Positions 42,625 to 52,703 of a stretch of DNA of 64,000 bases are shown in pieces. The DNA is from Chitinophaga sp. LS1. GTDB taxonomy: Bacteria; Bacteroidota; Bacteroidia; Chitinophagales; Chitinophagaceae. The notes under the pieces were generated by a model. That model saw nothing but the letters and a program-made list of their open reading frames with translations, was not told the origin of the DNA and made no database searches. Every line of letters begins with the position of its first letter. Position 1 is the first letter of the stretch. The stretch lies in assembly GCF_034274695.1 (NCBI RefSeq), contig NZ_CP128362.1, forward strand, positions 8,372,501 to 8,436,500. The letters run 5' to 3'. The position numbers and the translations under genes were made by a program.

Positions 42625-44577
42625 TTAAAATATAAATTCTACAGGCAGCACAAGTGTGACCATTGTTCCTGTTGCTTTGCCTTCGTGGTCTGCAAGGTCT
42701 GTAACCCTTACAGTGGCTTCTTTGGTATTATTGATTTTACGGATCAGGTCTATCCTGCCGGCTGTTACTTTCATTCCCATACTACGGTGTGTCTGTCCTT
42801 TCTTTTCCTTGATCTCCATTGCTTTTTTACGGCCTATCCCATTGTCGGTGACCAGGCAGGTCAGGGTACGTTCATTTACGGATACAGCTATTTCAAGTAA
42901 GCCTTTCCCGGATTTATGCACCAATCCATGCCAGATCGCATTTTCGACATAAGGCTGAATGATCATAGGAGGAATCATTACCTCTTCTTCATTAATGTCG
43001 TCTGACACTGTGATTCTGTACTCAAAGATATTATTACAACGTAATTGTTCAAGGTCCAGGTATAACCGCAGTGACTCCAGTTCCTTGTTGAGTGAAATAA
43101 AGGTGTACTGCGTATTGTCAAGGATCATGCGCATCAACCTGGAGAACTTGGTCAGGTAGTCGGATGCCTCTTCCTGGTTATTGCTCCAGATGAAACGGTG
43201 AATGGAACTGAGGGAGTTAAAGATAAAGTGAGGGTTCATCTGGGCACGCAGGGAACGGAGTTCCAGTTGTAAGGTCTGTTTCTTTGTTTCCAGGTTACGG
43301 TGCCGGATATAAAAGAACCCGCCAATGGCCAGCATAATCAGGAAACCGCCGATGGACAACATGTACACGACATTGCGACGGGTACGGAGTTCATTCAGTT
43401 GCTTATCATGTTCCAGCATTTTGATCTGGTTATCCTTGCGGTCTACTTCGTAAATAGCCTGCATCTGGGCAAGTTGCAGGGCTGCCTTTTCGTCCAGGAT
43501 ACTGTCTTTGTATACCAGTGATTTATCAGCGCATTCAAGGGAGCGACGAAAATCGCCACTGGCTTTATAGTCTGCCGCCAGGGCTTTGTAAGCTTCCTGC
43601 AGCATGTAATTGAAGCGCCAGTGCTGGCTCAGCTCTATACATTCCTGGAAGTATTTACGGGCATCGTCATGTTTGCCCATGAGGCTAAAACACTTACCAA
43701 TATGTAAGTAACTCTCAGCAATATGTATTTTATCGTCCACCCCCACTTCTACTTCCAGGGCTTTGTTCAGGGCATCAAGCGCCTGTGCGTATTCTTTCTT
43801 TTCCTTGTAGGCATCACCCAGGGCATTGTAGCAAATGGCTTTGCCCATAGCATTGTCCAGCTGCATGTTCACCGCGAGCGACTTTTTATAATAGTCGATG
43901 GCGAGGTCCAGTTTACCAAGGTATTGGTAAGCGTATCCCAGGTTGCCCAGGTTAATGGCGACCCCGAGGTCATTTTTGTTTTCCTTTTCCAGTACGAGGG
44001 CTTTATCAAAATGACTGATGGCATCTTCGTATTTGCCGGTGGAGAGGTTGATATTACCAATACTATTAATTGCAACACAAATGTTACGTACATCATTCAC
44101 TTTTTCAGCCAGTTGGAGAGCCTTAAAGTGATATTCAAATGCTTTCAGGGGTTTTTCCATGCGCCGGTAATCCACGCCGGTATTGTTGCGGGCGATGGCG
44201 CGCAGATGATCATCTTTGGTATCATCTGCATATTTGATAGCCTTCTCGTGGTAATCCGCAGCCAGGATATATTCAGAGATATTCCTCTTTGCGGTACCAA
44301 TTTCATTATAGACATTAAATAGTGCCCTTGCAAATTTCAGGTGTTGAGCAAGGGTAACAGCTTCCTGGAAAAAGGGGTTTTCGATTTTGCGTTTGTCAAA
44401 AAAACGACTGAAGGTTTTCCCTTTATCTAACAGCCAGTTGACCTTAGTGGTATCTCCTCGGAGATTCCGGGCAGAATCAAGTGTTCTGTAAATGAGGGAA
44501 GAATCCTGTGCAAATGAAATGTCCACTTTAAACCCCAGGAACAAAAAGAGTAAAACGTAAGGTATTTGTTTCGCCAT
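42625..44577 (-). CDS. TPR-containing LytS-type sensor histidine kinase
   Basis: 650 residues from the ATG at 44577, chosen because the signal/anchor MAKQIPYVLLFLFLGFKVDI follows it; the frame is open to 44664. About eight tetratricopeptide repeats (60-400; e.g. GVDYRRMEKPLKAFEYHFKA, GNLGYAYQYLGKLDLAIDYY, ALGDAYKEKKEYAQALDALN) are followed by a coiled coil, one TM (VVYMLSIGGFLIMLAIGGFF), then His_kinase: H in AQMNPHFIFNSLSSIHRFI, N-box QPYVENAIWHGLVHKSGKG, G-box DNGIGRKKAMEIKEKKG. The sensor part is probably periplasmic. Such TPR kinases are typical of Bacteroidota; the ligand is unknown. Confidence 0.93.
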   Translation of the reverse strand: MAKQIPYVLLFLFLGFKVDISFAQDSSLIYRTLDSARNLRGDTTKVNWLLDKGKTFSRFFDKRKIENPFFQEAVTLAQHLKFARALFNVYNEIGTAKRNISEYILAADYHEKAIKYADDTKDDHLRAIARNNTGVDYRRMEKPLKAFEYHFKALQLAEKVNDVRNICVAINSIGNINLSTGKYEDAISHFDKALVLEKENKNDLGVAINLGNLGYAYQYLGKLDLAIDYYKKSLAVNMQLDNAMGKAICYNALGDAYKEKKEYAQALDALNKALEVEVGVDDKIHIAESYLHIGKCFSLMGKHDDARKYFQECIELSQHWRFNYMLQEAYKALAADYKASGDFRRSLECADKSLVYKDSILDEKAALQLAQMQAIYEVDRKDNQIKMLEHDKQLNELRTRRNVVYMLSIGGFLIMLAIGGFFYIRHRNLETKKQTLQLELRSLRAQMNPHFIFNSLSSIHRFIWSNNQEEASDYLTKFSRLMRMILDNTQYTFISLNKELESLRLYLDLEQLRCNNIFEYRITVSDDINEEEVMIPPMIIQPYVENAIWHGLVHKSGKGLLEIAVSVNERTLTCLVTDNGIGRKKAMEIKEKKGQTHRSMGMKVTAGRIDLIRKINNTKEATVRVTDLADHEGKATGTMVTLVLPVEFIF

Positions 44578-45171
44578 GCGACAGCCAGGGTAATAGGCAC
44601 AAGTTAAATACAAAAAGCGAAAGGGCGAAAGAATTCGCCCCTTCTTCCTATTAACCGAATACACCTACTGAAAACATGGGACCTGACAGGCAATGCTGCC
44701 CGTCCCACATTAAGTTTTTAATAATACCGGCGCACCAAAATGCCCGGGGGTATTAATATATATAGTATTGAGTGTTCTATACGGCTAATAGTAACAGGTC
44801 CCTGGATATAGTTATAGAAAGATCGTCCAAAAGATCTCTTATGACTTCTCTTGACCATGTATGGAAATATCGTTCGACGGCATATGTTTAAATAACCGGG
44901 TACAACATTATAACAACAATAAAATGCAGGAAATTCTAAAGGATGTGGAAAAACTATTGAAGGATTAACCGGAATTACTCACCGGAGTAGGACAAATTTA
45001 ACAAAGGTTTTTCTAATATTAAAATAAATTCAGGAAGAATATTCTATTTGGCAGTGGGGCCTCTCTGGCAGCAGGTATCAGGATGTCAGGATGATCACCT
45101 GCTGTCAGGACGCATGGTACTCATTATTTTTCGCTTAGAACGTTGCTGTTAAAGCATTTGAGGCTTTTTGC
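44578..45171. other. Gene-free spacer upstream of the TPR kinase and downstream of cmk
   Basis: No plausible gene. It holds only a loose hairpin CAGCAGGT (45069-45076)/ACCTGCTG (45097-45104) near the end of cmk and short AT-rich tracts. A 14-codon frame at 44924 (MQEILKDVEKLLKD) is too short to support. The kinase promoter must lie here but I see no good consensus. Confidence 0.6.
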
Positions 45172-45858
45172 TCATGACTTCACCATCACGGCATCGTCTA
45201 CCCATTGTAATACCAACTTCAGTTGCTCGTTTGGCGATAACTGACTGTTATCCAATATAATAGCATCTTCTGCTTTACGGAGTGGGCTGATTTCGCGGTT
45301 GGTGTCGATGTAATCGCGCAGTTCCAGGTTCTCTTTTACTTCGTGGAGGGTGATGCCTTTGTTTTTAGCATAGAGTTCCTTAAAGCGGCGTTCTACCCGG
45401 ATAGCTGCTTCAGCAGTCATAAAGATCTTGAGTTCTGCATGGGGAAATACGGTGGTACCGATGTCGCGACCATCCATGACGATGCCTTTCTGCTTACCCA
45501 TTTCCTGTTGCTGAGCAACGGCGAACTCCCTGACAGCACCTACGGCGGCGACTTCACTTACTTTTTCAGCTACCAGCATTTCGCGGATCAGTTGTTCTAC
45601 ATTCTCACCGTTCAGGTTCATTTCAGAGAACCCGGTGAGTGGGTTGTAGACGAATTCCAGCTGGATGTTTTTCAATGCCTGGGCTACCTCTTCAGGGTTG
45701 TTCCAGTCTATACGGTTCTGAATAAAATACAACGTGATAGCACGATACATGGCGCCGCTGTCGATGTATACATAATCCAGCTCCGCAGCTAACTGTTTGG
45801 CTAGCGTACTCTTCCCGCAGGAAGAATATCCATCTAAGGTGATGATAATCTTTTTCAA
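45172..45858 (-). CDS. cmk: Cytidylate kinase
   Basis: Phosphorylates CMP/dCMP with ATP. The P-loop is in IIITLDGYSSCGKSTLAK. NMP-binding residues are in YVYIDSGAMYRAITLYF, followed by VMDGRDIGTTVFPHAELKIF, the CMP-kinase insert, and LRDYIDTNREISPLRKAEDA. I choose the TTG at 45858 (MKKIIITLDG..., 228 residues), the usual Bacteroidota start. The in-frame ATG at 45915 would place the upstream terminator inside the gene and add an unlikely FFFALNSNLPLHRL extension. Confidence 0.93.
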   Translation of the reverse strand: MKKIIITLDGYSSCGKSTLAKQLAAELDYVYIDSGAMYRAITLYFIQNRIDWNNPEEVAQALKNIQLEFVYNPLTGFSEMNLNGENVEQLIREMLVAEKVSEVAAVGAVREFAVAQQQEMGKQKGIVMDGRDIGTTVFPHAELKIFMTAEAAIRVERRFKELYAKNKGITLHEVKENLELRDYIDTNREISPLRKAEDAIILDNSQLSPNEQLKLVLQWVDDAVMVKS

Positions 45859-45907
45859 AACTGTATGAATTAAACGGTGTAAAGGTAAGTTTGAATTCAG
45901 TGCAAAA

Positions 45908-45937
45908 AAAAACATTTCCTTTTGGGGAAATGTTTTT
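45908..45937 (-). terminator. Terminator after the exported repeat-protein operon
   Basis: On the minus strand AAAAACATTTCC (45937-45926), short loop, GGAAATGTTTTT (45919-45908) followed by more T. It lies 23 bp after the stop of the gene ending at 45961 and about 50 bp before the cmk start. Confidence 0.8.
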
Positions 45938-45960
45938 ACGATCTGATGAATTATATATTG

Positions 45961-48570
45961 TTACAACCCTCCTATTATGTACCAGTTCGATCCGTCTGAC
46001 TGGAAGGTATAAGCCATCTTTGCAGTAGTAGGTATTGTTACAGTAGTAGCTCCATCTATCTGGTAACTTCCGGTCGTTTTCACTGTAAAAGTACCTGTGG
46101 TGGTAGCTCTTTTTAATACATATATTCTGCCCTCACAGGTGGTTGGATCAGGTAAAGTAATAGTATGTGTACCGGTTCCTGATTTAATATAAGTATAGTC
46201 ATCCGCAGTCATCGTGTAAGTCTGCGTACCTGTTGAAGAATTATTAGTGATAGGCAATGCCATACTACCATTTACTTCCAGTCTTGATGCAGGAGTACTT
46301 GTATTAATCCCTACATTACCACCTTTCATCAAAAAGAGCCTGTAATCTGCCACATTGGATTCTACGAAGTTCAGACCTGTTCCTAACATATTCCAGTGCC
46401 AGGTAATTACACCGGTAGAATCTTCAAATGCCAATACATCCGCACCGTTAGCTTTGATTACCAACGGGTGCGCATTGTAGGCGGTTGCTCCATTGAACAG
46501 GGATACTACTTTGCTTGCGTAGGTACCTGTACCCTTTGTACCACGGAACAACTCCTTGCTGTTATATTTTAACACCATCGGCTGATCAGCTGTGGTACCC
46601 AGAAAACTGTTGGCATCCGTATTACTGTTACCTGTAAATAACCAGTTGGATGCAGCCGTTTCTGCTTCAGGTCCCCAGCTGGTAGTCGCAGCATCATATT
46701 TCAAAATATAATTGTCAGTAGGCGCTGTTGCAGCCACTCTTACACCTTGTAGTTTGCTGGCATTCCATACTGCCAGCGAACTATCAGCATACAATGTACC
46801 GGCAGTCGTCAGCTTGATGGTATTATCCAAAGTTACTTCCTGTGCTGCACCTGTACCGGTTGAATAACGGCCTAACAATTTTTGTGTTGTTACAGTCTGA
46901 ATATCTGCTGGTATCAGTGTACGGAAAGAAGGTGTTCCATTTGCTGTGGTTGGCGCAGCCAAAACAGTGTACTGTGTTTGAGACGCCAGTGTAGCAGTAA
47001 TTGTTCCATTTGCAGTAAGCGGAGAATTCGTCACTGTAAAAATGGAAGGTAATGAAAGGCCTACAGATGTTAAACCTGTAGATGTGGGTGTAGCCCATGA
47101 CAACGTCGTACCATTAGATGTCAATACCTGTCCGGATGTACCTACCGTTGTCAATCCTGTACCACCCTGAGATACAGGCACTGTACCTGTAATCTGGGAG
47201 AATGGTAAGGAAGGAATATCTGCTGCTACCAGTGTACGGAACGAGGGCGTACCTGCAGCTCCGTTGGGTGCGCCTAAAAATGTATTTGCTGTCTGTGAGC
47301 TCAGTGAACCTGTCAATGTACCATTCGCTGTCAGCGGAGAATTCGAAAATGTATACAGTGGTAATGTTATTCCGACTGAAGTCAGACCCGCATTATCATC
47401 AGCAGCCGGTGTCCAGCTCGTACCATTATATTTTAATACCTGTCCGGTAGTCGGTGCTGTAAGTGATACTGCTATACTCTGGATTTTGCTCGCATTGTAA
47501 ACCGCCAGCGTAGTATCTACGTATATATAACCACCGGTAGTCATTTTCAATGTTCTGTCCATTGACACAGACTGCCCAGTACCTGTACCATTGGAATAAC
47601 GACCTACAAGGCGCTGTGTACCCAATGTCATATCAGTAGGAACCAGTGAGCGGAATGTAGGTGTACCTGCACTTGCATCAGGAGCAGCAAACACCGTATT
47701 CGCAGTCTGACTGCTTGTACCGATTGTAAATGTTCCATTAGCAGTTAAAGTGGCCGGAGATACTGTCAGAAAAGAAGGCACTACTAAACCAATAGAGGAA
47801 ATAGAACCACTGTTATCATCAGCAGCCGGTGCCCAGGTGGTACCATTCCATTTCAGTACCTCGCCGGAAGTCGCCCCTGCCTGTGCTATCTTGGTACCTG
47901 TTACAGCGCCGGCAGCAATAGTAGGATTAGGATATGTACCTGTGAGGTCACCACCCGCTGTACCTACCGGAGGTAATCCGGTCAGTTGTTTCTTCAGCAG
48001 TTTGCCTCCATCGATCAGGAGCACACTATCCTTGGTATTATCTATACTGATACCCGTCAGGAACACATCCTGATTAGCAGTCAATGTATTTGTAAATGTC
48101 TTGGCGCCTGCCAGTGTTTGTGCATTGGTATTCAAAAAACCACTATTGGTAGCTGTCGCATCCGGTATATTTAAAGTATGCGCTCCTGCCACTGACGTAA
48201 AGCCAAATGTACCGGCTGTATTTGTAGTAGCCAGTGACTGCACGGCAATTGTCTGTCCATTCAGGCTGGTAATCGCATACCCTTCAGGCAGCAATGGATG
48301 CCAATGCCCATTACTACGAATACACAGACTATTGTTGAGCGTGAGGTAAATGATCATACCATCAGGAGCAGTAGCAATAGCACCAGATGTAGTATCAGCA
48401 ATCCGGGGCAGTAGTAGCCCCTGAGATTTACTTTCAAGTTCCAGTAACGCTGACTTTTGCAGGGAACTGGGATTATCACCCAGTTTTAACTGTTGAGCAA
48501 ATGTCAATGTGGACCAAAACAGGAACACTGGAAATAGTTGAACGGCTCGGACAAGGAATTTAGTCTTCAT
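45961..48570 (-). CDS. Exported repeat protein A (tail-fibre-like, paralog of B and C)
   Basis: 869 residues with a signal peptide (VRAVQLFPVFLFWSTLTFAQ). N-terminal module: QLKLGDNPSSLQKSALLELE, GLLLPRIADT and APDGMIIYL, shared with paralogs B and C. The middle consists of long Thr/Ser/Gly/Ala-rich repeats: LTANGT, SSQTANT(V/F), GAAGTPSFRTLV(A/P)ADI, GRYS(N/T)GTGT, VLKYNGTSWTPAADDN. These resemble phage tail-fibre or beta-solenoid proteins. A C-terminal module (TYTMTADDYTYIKSGTGTHT, then GRIYVLKRATT and FQSDGSNWYIIGGL) is shared with B and C. No T9SS sorting domain is seen. Last gene of a four-gene operon. Role inferred: surface or extracellular fibre; function unknown. Confidence 0.75.
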   Translation of the reverse strand: MKTKFLVRAVQLFPVFLFWSTLTFAQQLKLGDNPSSLQKSALLELESKSQGLLLPRIADTTSGAIATAPDGMIIYLTLNNSLCIRSNGHWHPLLPEGYAITSLNGQTIAVQSLATTNTAGTFGFTSVAGAHTLNIPDATATNSGFLNTNAQTLAGAKTFTNTLTANQDVFLTGISIDNTKDSVLLIDGGKLLKKQLTGLPPVGTAGGDLTGTYPNPTIAAGAVTGTKIAQAGATSGEVLKWNGTTWAPAADDNSGSISSIGLVVPSFLTVSPATLTANGTFTIGTSSQTANTVFAAPDASAGTPTFRSLVPTDMTLGTQRLVGRYSNGTGTGQSVSMDRTLKMTTGGYIYVDTTLAVYNASKIQSIAVSLTAPTTGQVLKYNGTSWTPAADDNAGLTSVGITLPLYTFSNSPLTANGTLTGSLSSQTANTFLGAPNGAAGTPSFRTLVAADIPSLPFSQITGTVPVSQGGTGLTTVGTSGQVLTSNGTTLSWATPTSTGLTSVGLSLPSIFTVTNSPLTANGTITATLASQTQYTVLAAPTTANGTPSFRTLIPADIQTVTTQKLLGRYSTGTGAAQEVTLDNTIKLTTAGTLYADSSLAVWNASKLQGVRVAATAPTDNYILKYDAATTSWGPEAETAASNWLFTGNSNTDANSFLGTTADQPMVLKYNSKELFRGTKGTGTYASKVVSLFNGATAYNAHPLVIKANGADVLAFEDSTGVITWHWNMLGTGLNFVESNVADYRLFLMKGGNVGINTSTPASRLEVNGSMALPITNNSSTGTQTYTMTADDYTYIKSGTGTHTITLPDPTTCEGRIYVLKRATTTGTFTVKTTGSYQIDGATTVTIPTTAKMAYTFQSDGSNWYIIGGL

Positions 48571-48704
48571 AAAAATTACCCGGATTTAAACAAAAACTTA
48601 TAAATATGACTAAGAAAGCAGGCAGGGTCTTATTCGCCCACTTGCTTTCTTCGCCATTCAATTATGTGTCCTTGTTTAGTTTCAATTCATTTTCGGTTGT
48701 CTTA

Positions 48705-50270
48705 TCAATGATCTATCACTATTACTTTGCAGGTATACACTTCTTTCATTGTGTCTTTTTGTTTCAGCACGAGGAAGTAAGTACCAGCTGGCAAGTTGTG
48801 TACTTCCACATCTCCGGTTCCTGTAATCTCCTGCCTACGCATCACCTGACCCCATACATCGTACAATTGCATTATCAACGTAGTCTTGATACCTCTTACT
48901 TTGATCTTGAAATCGCCCCAGTTCGGGTTCGGGTAAACGGTTACATCCACCAGCGGTCCGACTTCTCTTACATCAGAGTAGACGTACTTGCCGGTTTTTG
49001 ATACTGCCTTAATGCGATAATAGCTCCATCCATCGTAGTCATTTGTATCCTGGTAATAGTAACTCAATTTAGTTGTGCTGTTTCCATTAGGCGCTTTCGT
49101 GGCGACGGTGCCTACCTTAGTAAAGGTTTCTTCGTTATCCAGTCTGCGCTCTACTTCAAACACATTCATGTTAGTCTCTCTGCTGGTGATCCAAACCAGA
49201 TCTACCAATGAGATACTTACACGGTAAGCGTTGAAGTCAATAATTGTAGCTGGTGAATAGCTATTGGAAAAGTTGGTCTTTTTAGCAAAATAAGCATTCA
49301 GGCCAATGCCCCCGAAACCGCGGGAATGCATGGTAGCTGATGATACCATGGTCTGAGAAGTCAACGTACCAGTGCTCATGTTGTCATTCACACTGTAACG
49401 ATGTTCCCACTCACTGTCCTTGAATAAAGAGATATAACTCTCATCCCTGTTTATATTATATTCATCGCCCTCATTACTATCCATATGCTGCAGGGTTACA
49501 GCTGTTTTGCCGGTACCACCCAACTCCTCTCCTATGTTCCATGTTTTGTACACAACAGTGTCATAGATGGAAGTTCCGGAACTGGCATATTGATATACAC
49601 TGTCAAATACACGTGCATGAAAATCTTCTGCATCTCCTTCATACTGCACAGCAGCTGGTGCATAATTGCTGGCAGAGCTACCTATCGGGAATACCACCTG
49701 TCCGGCACTGCTGGCTAGTTTGGAACGATACAGGAATCCACCGCTGGAGGAAGTACCTGTTACCACAAAACGCCGGTCTGAATAACCAGTGATAGATCCC
49801 GCAGAGGTATCGCCGACCATGAGGTTCTGTCCGTTCAGGAATACGAGCCCGTTAGATAAGCTAAGGGTATTTCTGATCTTCAGGTCATTGAGGGTATAAA
49901 AGATAACACCATCCGGGTTATTGATATCTACGTTGGGAAAACTCGCACCAATCTTTGCAGCCACATTGAATCCGCCGGAAATAGTCTGCTGTCCGCTACT
50001 ACCTGCAAAACTAAAAATGCCCCCGGTGCCTTTGAGGCCGGAGGTACTTTCGTCTTTGAGAGAAGCGTTAAAGCCATTCGTCCATACTTTACCATAAAAA
50101 TAAAGGTTAGCATTGGGGCTCGATCCTAATGCCCCCTCATTCGTTATGTTACCAAATACCCCGACGTTACCAAAATTCCATACCTGCGCACCGGTAGAGA
50201 TGTAAGTCTCCTGCCCATAGCTGAGATGGAACGTAACGCAAAAAAGTATTATGGAGAATAAGAACTTCAT
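48705..50270 (-). CDS. Secreted protein with T9SS type A C-terminal sorting domain
   Basis: 521 residues. Signal peptide (MKFLFSIILFCVTFHLSYGQ). A beta-rich N-terminal half has repeated Gly/Asn turns (NFGNVGVFGNITNEGALGSS, GVIFYTLNDLKIRNTLSLSN). A fibronectin-III-like segment follows at about 340-430 (VDLVWITSRETNMNVFEVER, YYYQDTNDYDGWSYYRIKAV). The C-terminal type IX sorting domain has VYPNPNWGDFKIKV, MQLYDVWGQVM and NLPAGTYFLVLKQK. It is therefore exported to the cell surface by the T9SS. It sits 16 bp after paralog B and upstream of paralog A, so it is a likely partner or anchor for those fibres. Confidence 0.88.
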   Translation of the reverse strand: MKFLFSIILFCVTFHLSYGQETYISTGAQVWNFGNVGVFGNITNEGALGSSPNANLYFYGKVWTNGFNASLKDESTSGLKGTGGIFSFAGSSGQQTISGGFNVAAKIGASFPNVDINNPDGVIFYTLNDLKIRNTLSLSNGLVFLNGQNLMVGDTSAGSITGYSDRRFVVTGTSSSGGFLYRSKLASSAGQVVFPIGSSASNYAPAAVQYEGDAEDFHARVFDSVYQYASSGTSIYDTVVYKTWNIGEELGGTGKTAVTLQHMDSNEGDEYNINRDESYISLFKDSEWEHRYSVNDNMSTGTLTSQTMVSSATMHSRGFGGIGLNAYFAKKTNFSNSYSPATIIDFNAYRVSISLVDLVWITSRETNMNVFEVERRLDNEETFTKVGTVATKAPNGNSTTKLSYYYQDTNDYDGWSYYRIKAVSKTGKYVYSDVREVGPLVDVTVYPNPNWGDFKIKVRGIKTTLIMQLYDVWGQVMRRQEITGTGDVEVHNLPAGTYFLVLKQKDTMKEVYTCKVIVIDH

Positions 50271-50286
50271 TATTAACTTTTGTTTG

Positions 50287-52617
50287 TTAGTAGCCTTGGT
50301 TTGAACCTTTATACAACACTACCCAATAAGAACCTGTACTTTGTATCGCGGCTGAAATACGTTCGTCCAGTGTCATCGTTGTATTATTGCCCAAACTGCC
50401 AATAAATTCACTGCTGCTTGGTTTTACATATAACTTACCGGAACCGGAACTGGTGACAGTATTGGAAAATACATATATTCTGCCCGGGCAGGTAGCTGCT
50501 GATGGCAGGTTGGCTGTTACCGAAGCTATATTCCCATAATTGGAGCTTAACCTTGCTACCATATAATAAGTCTCATCCAGGTTCACCGTAACTGCTGTAG
50601 AAGGGTTATCATAACTGGCAACGGCTGTAGCAAAGGAACCATTCACGTGCAGTGTACTGGTAGGTGTGGTTGTTTTGATCCCCACATGGCTACTGGCATC
50701 CACACGCATTACTTCGGTACTATTCGTCTTTACCACCAGTGCTTTACTATCAGTAGTACCAATGAAGTTAGTCCCTGCTGTAGTGCCGCTGTTACCAGTC
50801 GTAGACCAGGTACCGCTACCACCTGAACTTCCGGAAACTGTCGTAGGCGTCCAACTGGTACCATCATATACAAGGTACTGTCCGGAAGTAGGTGCAGTAG
50901 CTGCTACTGCTGTACTTTGCAATTGGTTTGCATTCCAGATAGAAGAAGTATTATTTGCTTTGATAGCTCCGCTGGTGAGACTGAGTGTAGTTGCGTCATA
51001 ACCCAGGGTAGCAATGTCACCGCTGGTGCTGTTACGCCCTAATATATTATCAGGAGTACCGGTGCTACCAGTCAGGCGCATCGTTCCTCTTACATCCAAA
51101 GTTTGTGCAGGAGTTACACCAGCCATGTTGATACCTACTTTCTTTGACTGCATGCGCATCATCTCAGTATAAGATGAATCTGCATAGTAGTAACTTCTGA
51201 ACAGAATAGGCTCATCCCCATCATCACCGATGATGAATTCAAAACCCCCACCATTGTTACTGCCGGTAGAACCCAATTCAAAGAAATCAGTACCGGCAGC
51301 AGATCCTTTAAGGCGGAAGTTGCCGTCAGTGGTAGTATAGAATTTAGGTTTATAAAACTGAACAGAGGAAGGTACATCGAACTGCAGGGCAGATTTCATC
51401 AAGGTGACACTTTCATCACTATCTGTATAGCTAGGGTAATTCTGTACCAGTCCTAAAGTAGCACGGCGGCCAAACTCAAGGAAAGAGGTGTTGTTAGATT
51501 TGATCACCATCTTCACATCATTGGTTGTACCAAGGAAATGAGTACTGGAATTTACATTGGAGTTACCGGTAATTAACCAGTTATTGGCAGCTGCATTTTG
51601 AGTGACTACCACATCACCGTTGGCATTCACCGCAAGGGTATTGGCCATTGAACTTTGTAAAGTGGCAGCTCCCAGACCAGTCAGTCTTAATCCTGACAAA
51701 CCAGAAGCAGCGGTCGTACCACCTACTTCCAAAGTATTGGCAGGCGTTGTGCTGATGCCTACTCCCAGGTTAGTACCAATCAAACCATTGCCACTGATAG
51801 AGAAACTGGCAGTCTGTGTGCCGGTAGATATATTTTGAATATAGTTACCAGATCCTGAAGGAATATCTGCAGCTACCAGTGCACGGAAAGAAGGTGTACC
51901 TGCCGTGCCGTTTGGAGCAGCAAATACAGTGTTAGCTGCCTGTGAATTAAATGTGCCAGACAATGTACCGGTAGATGTAACAGGGCTACCACTAACTGTA
52001 AATATTGAAGAAGGTAATGACAAGGCAACAGAAGTAACAGAGCCAACTGCTTTAGGTAGCCATGTGCTGGTAGCAGCACTCCATGTCAGCACATCCTGAT
52101 CGGCTGGTGCAGTAGTGGCAATGTTGCGGCCCTGTAACTGGGACGCATTCCATAAATTAGAAGTATTCAAAGCTGAGATAACTCCTGCACCAGATAAACT
52201 GATACCCGTGCCAGCACTGAACGCCGCTCTTGCTCTCGCGTCAGTATAATAAAGATTGACAGATTCTGAAATATTGGCGGTGGTTAAGCTAACAACTGGA
52301 CCAGTTTGTCCATTTACAGATGAAATTGCAGATGTTTCGTCTATGAGTTTATTCCATACTCCGTTTTTACGGATGTATAATAATTTATCAGGAACATAGT
52401 ATATAATCATACCATCAGGAGCAGTATTCAGCGGAGCGATGGTATAGTCGGAAATTCTTGGGAGTAATAAGCCTTGTTTGTCACTATTCAGATCCAGCAG
52501 CGCAGACTTCTCAATTGAAGTGGGATTTTTCCCCAACTTCAATTGCTGGGCACCTACATATGCTGATGGTAGAATAAGCAGGCACAAAAGCACAAGCCGG
52601 TTTGGGAAAGTTATCAT
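50287..52617 (-). CDS. Exported repeat protein B (paralog of A and C)
   Basis: 776 residues. Signal peptide (LVLLCLLILPSAYVGAQ), then the shared module QLKLGKNPTSIEKSALLDLN, GLLLPRISDYTIAPLNTAPD. Middle: STITATGT-like Thr/Ser-rich repeats (SPVTSTGTLSGTFNSQAANT, GTAGTPSFRALVAADIPSG), and blocks such as GNSNVNSSTHFLGTTNDVKM and GNSGTTAGTNFIGTTDSKAL. C-terminal module: VTVNLDETYYMVARLSSNYG, CPGRIYVFSNTV, QSTGSYWVVLY. Similar proteins in Bacteroidota are annotated only as hypothetical or tail-fibre-domain proteins. Its start is 86 bp after paralog C. Confidence 0.75.
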   Translation of the reverse strand: MITFPNRLVLLCLLILPSAYVGAQQLKLGKNPTSIEKSALLDLNSDKQGLLLPRISDYTIAPLNTAPDGMIIYYVPDKLLYIRKNGVWNKLIDETSAISSVNGQTGPVVSLTTANISESVNLYYTDARARAAFSAGTGISLSGAGVISALNTSNLWNASQLQGRNIATTAPADQDVLTWSAATSTWLPKAVGSVTSVALSLPSSIFTVSGSPVTSTGTLSGTFNSQAANTVFAAPNGTAGTPSFRALVAADIPSGSGNYIQNISTGTQTASFSISGNGLIGTNLGVGISTTPANTLEVGGTTAASGLSGLRLTGLGAATLQSSMANTLAVNANGDVVVTQNAAANNWLITGNSNVNSSTHFLGTTNDVKMVIKSNNTSFLEFGRRATLGLVQNYPSYTDSDESVTLMKSALQFDVPSSVQFYKPKFYTTTDGNFRLKGSAAGTDFFELGSTGSNNGGGFEFIIGDDGDEPILFRSYYYADSSYTEMMRMQSKKVGINMAGVTPAQTLDVRGTMRLTGSTGTPDNILGRNSTSGDIATLGYDATTLSLTSGAIKANNTSSIWNANQLQSTAVAATAPTSGQYLVYDGTSWTPTTVSGSSGGSGTWSTTGNSGTTAGTNFIGTTDSKALVVKTNSTEVMRVDASSHVGIKTTTPTSTLHVNGSFATAVASYDNPSTAVTVNLDETYYMVARLSSNYGNIASVTANLPSAATCPGRIYVFSNTVTSSGSGKLYVKPSSSEFIGSLGNNTTMTLDERISAAIQSTGSYWVVLYKGSNQGY

Positions 52618-52703
52618 AGGTATTAATTGGTTTCACGAATACAGGCACACAAAAGGAATAAACAGGAGCAGCAGATACTGCTCCTGTTATAAAATCTTAT
52701 CCC

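Noticed and set aside
45859..45915. cmk start at the ATG at 45915
   Set aside because: It would put the upstream terminator and its T-run inside the coding region and add a 19-residue extension absent from the family.
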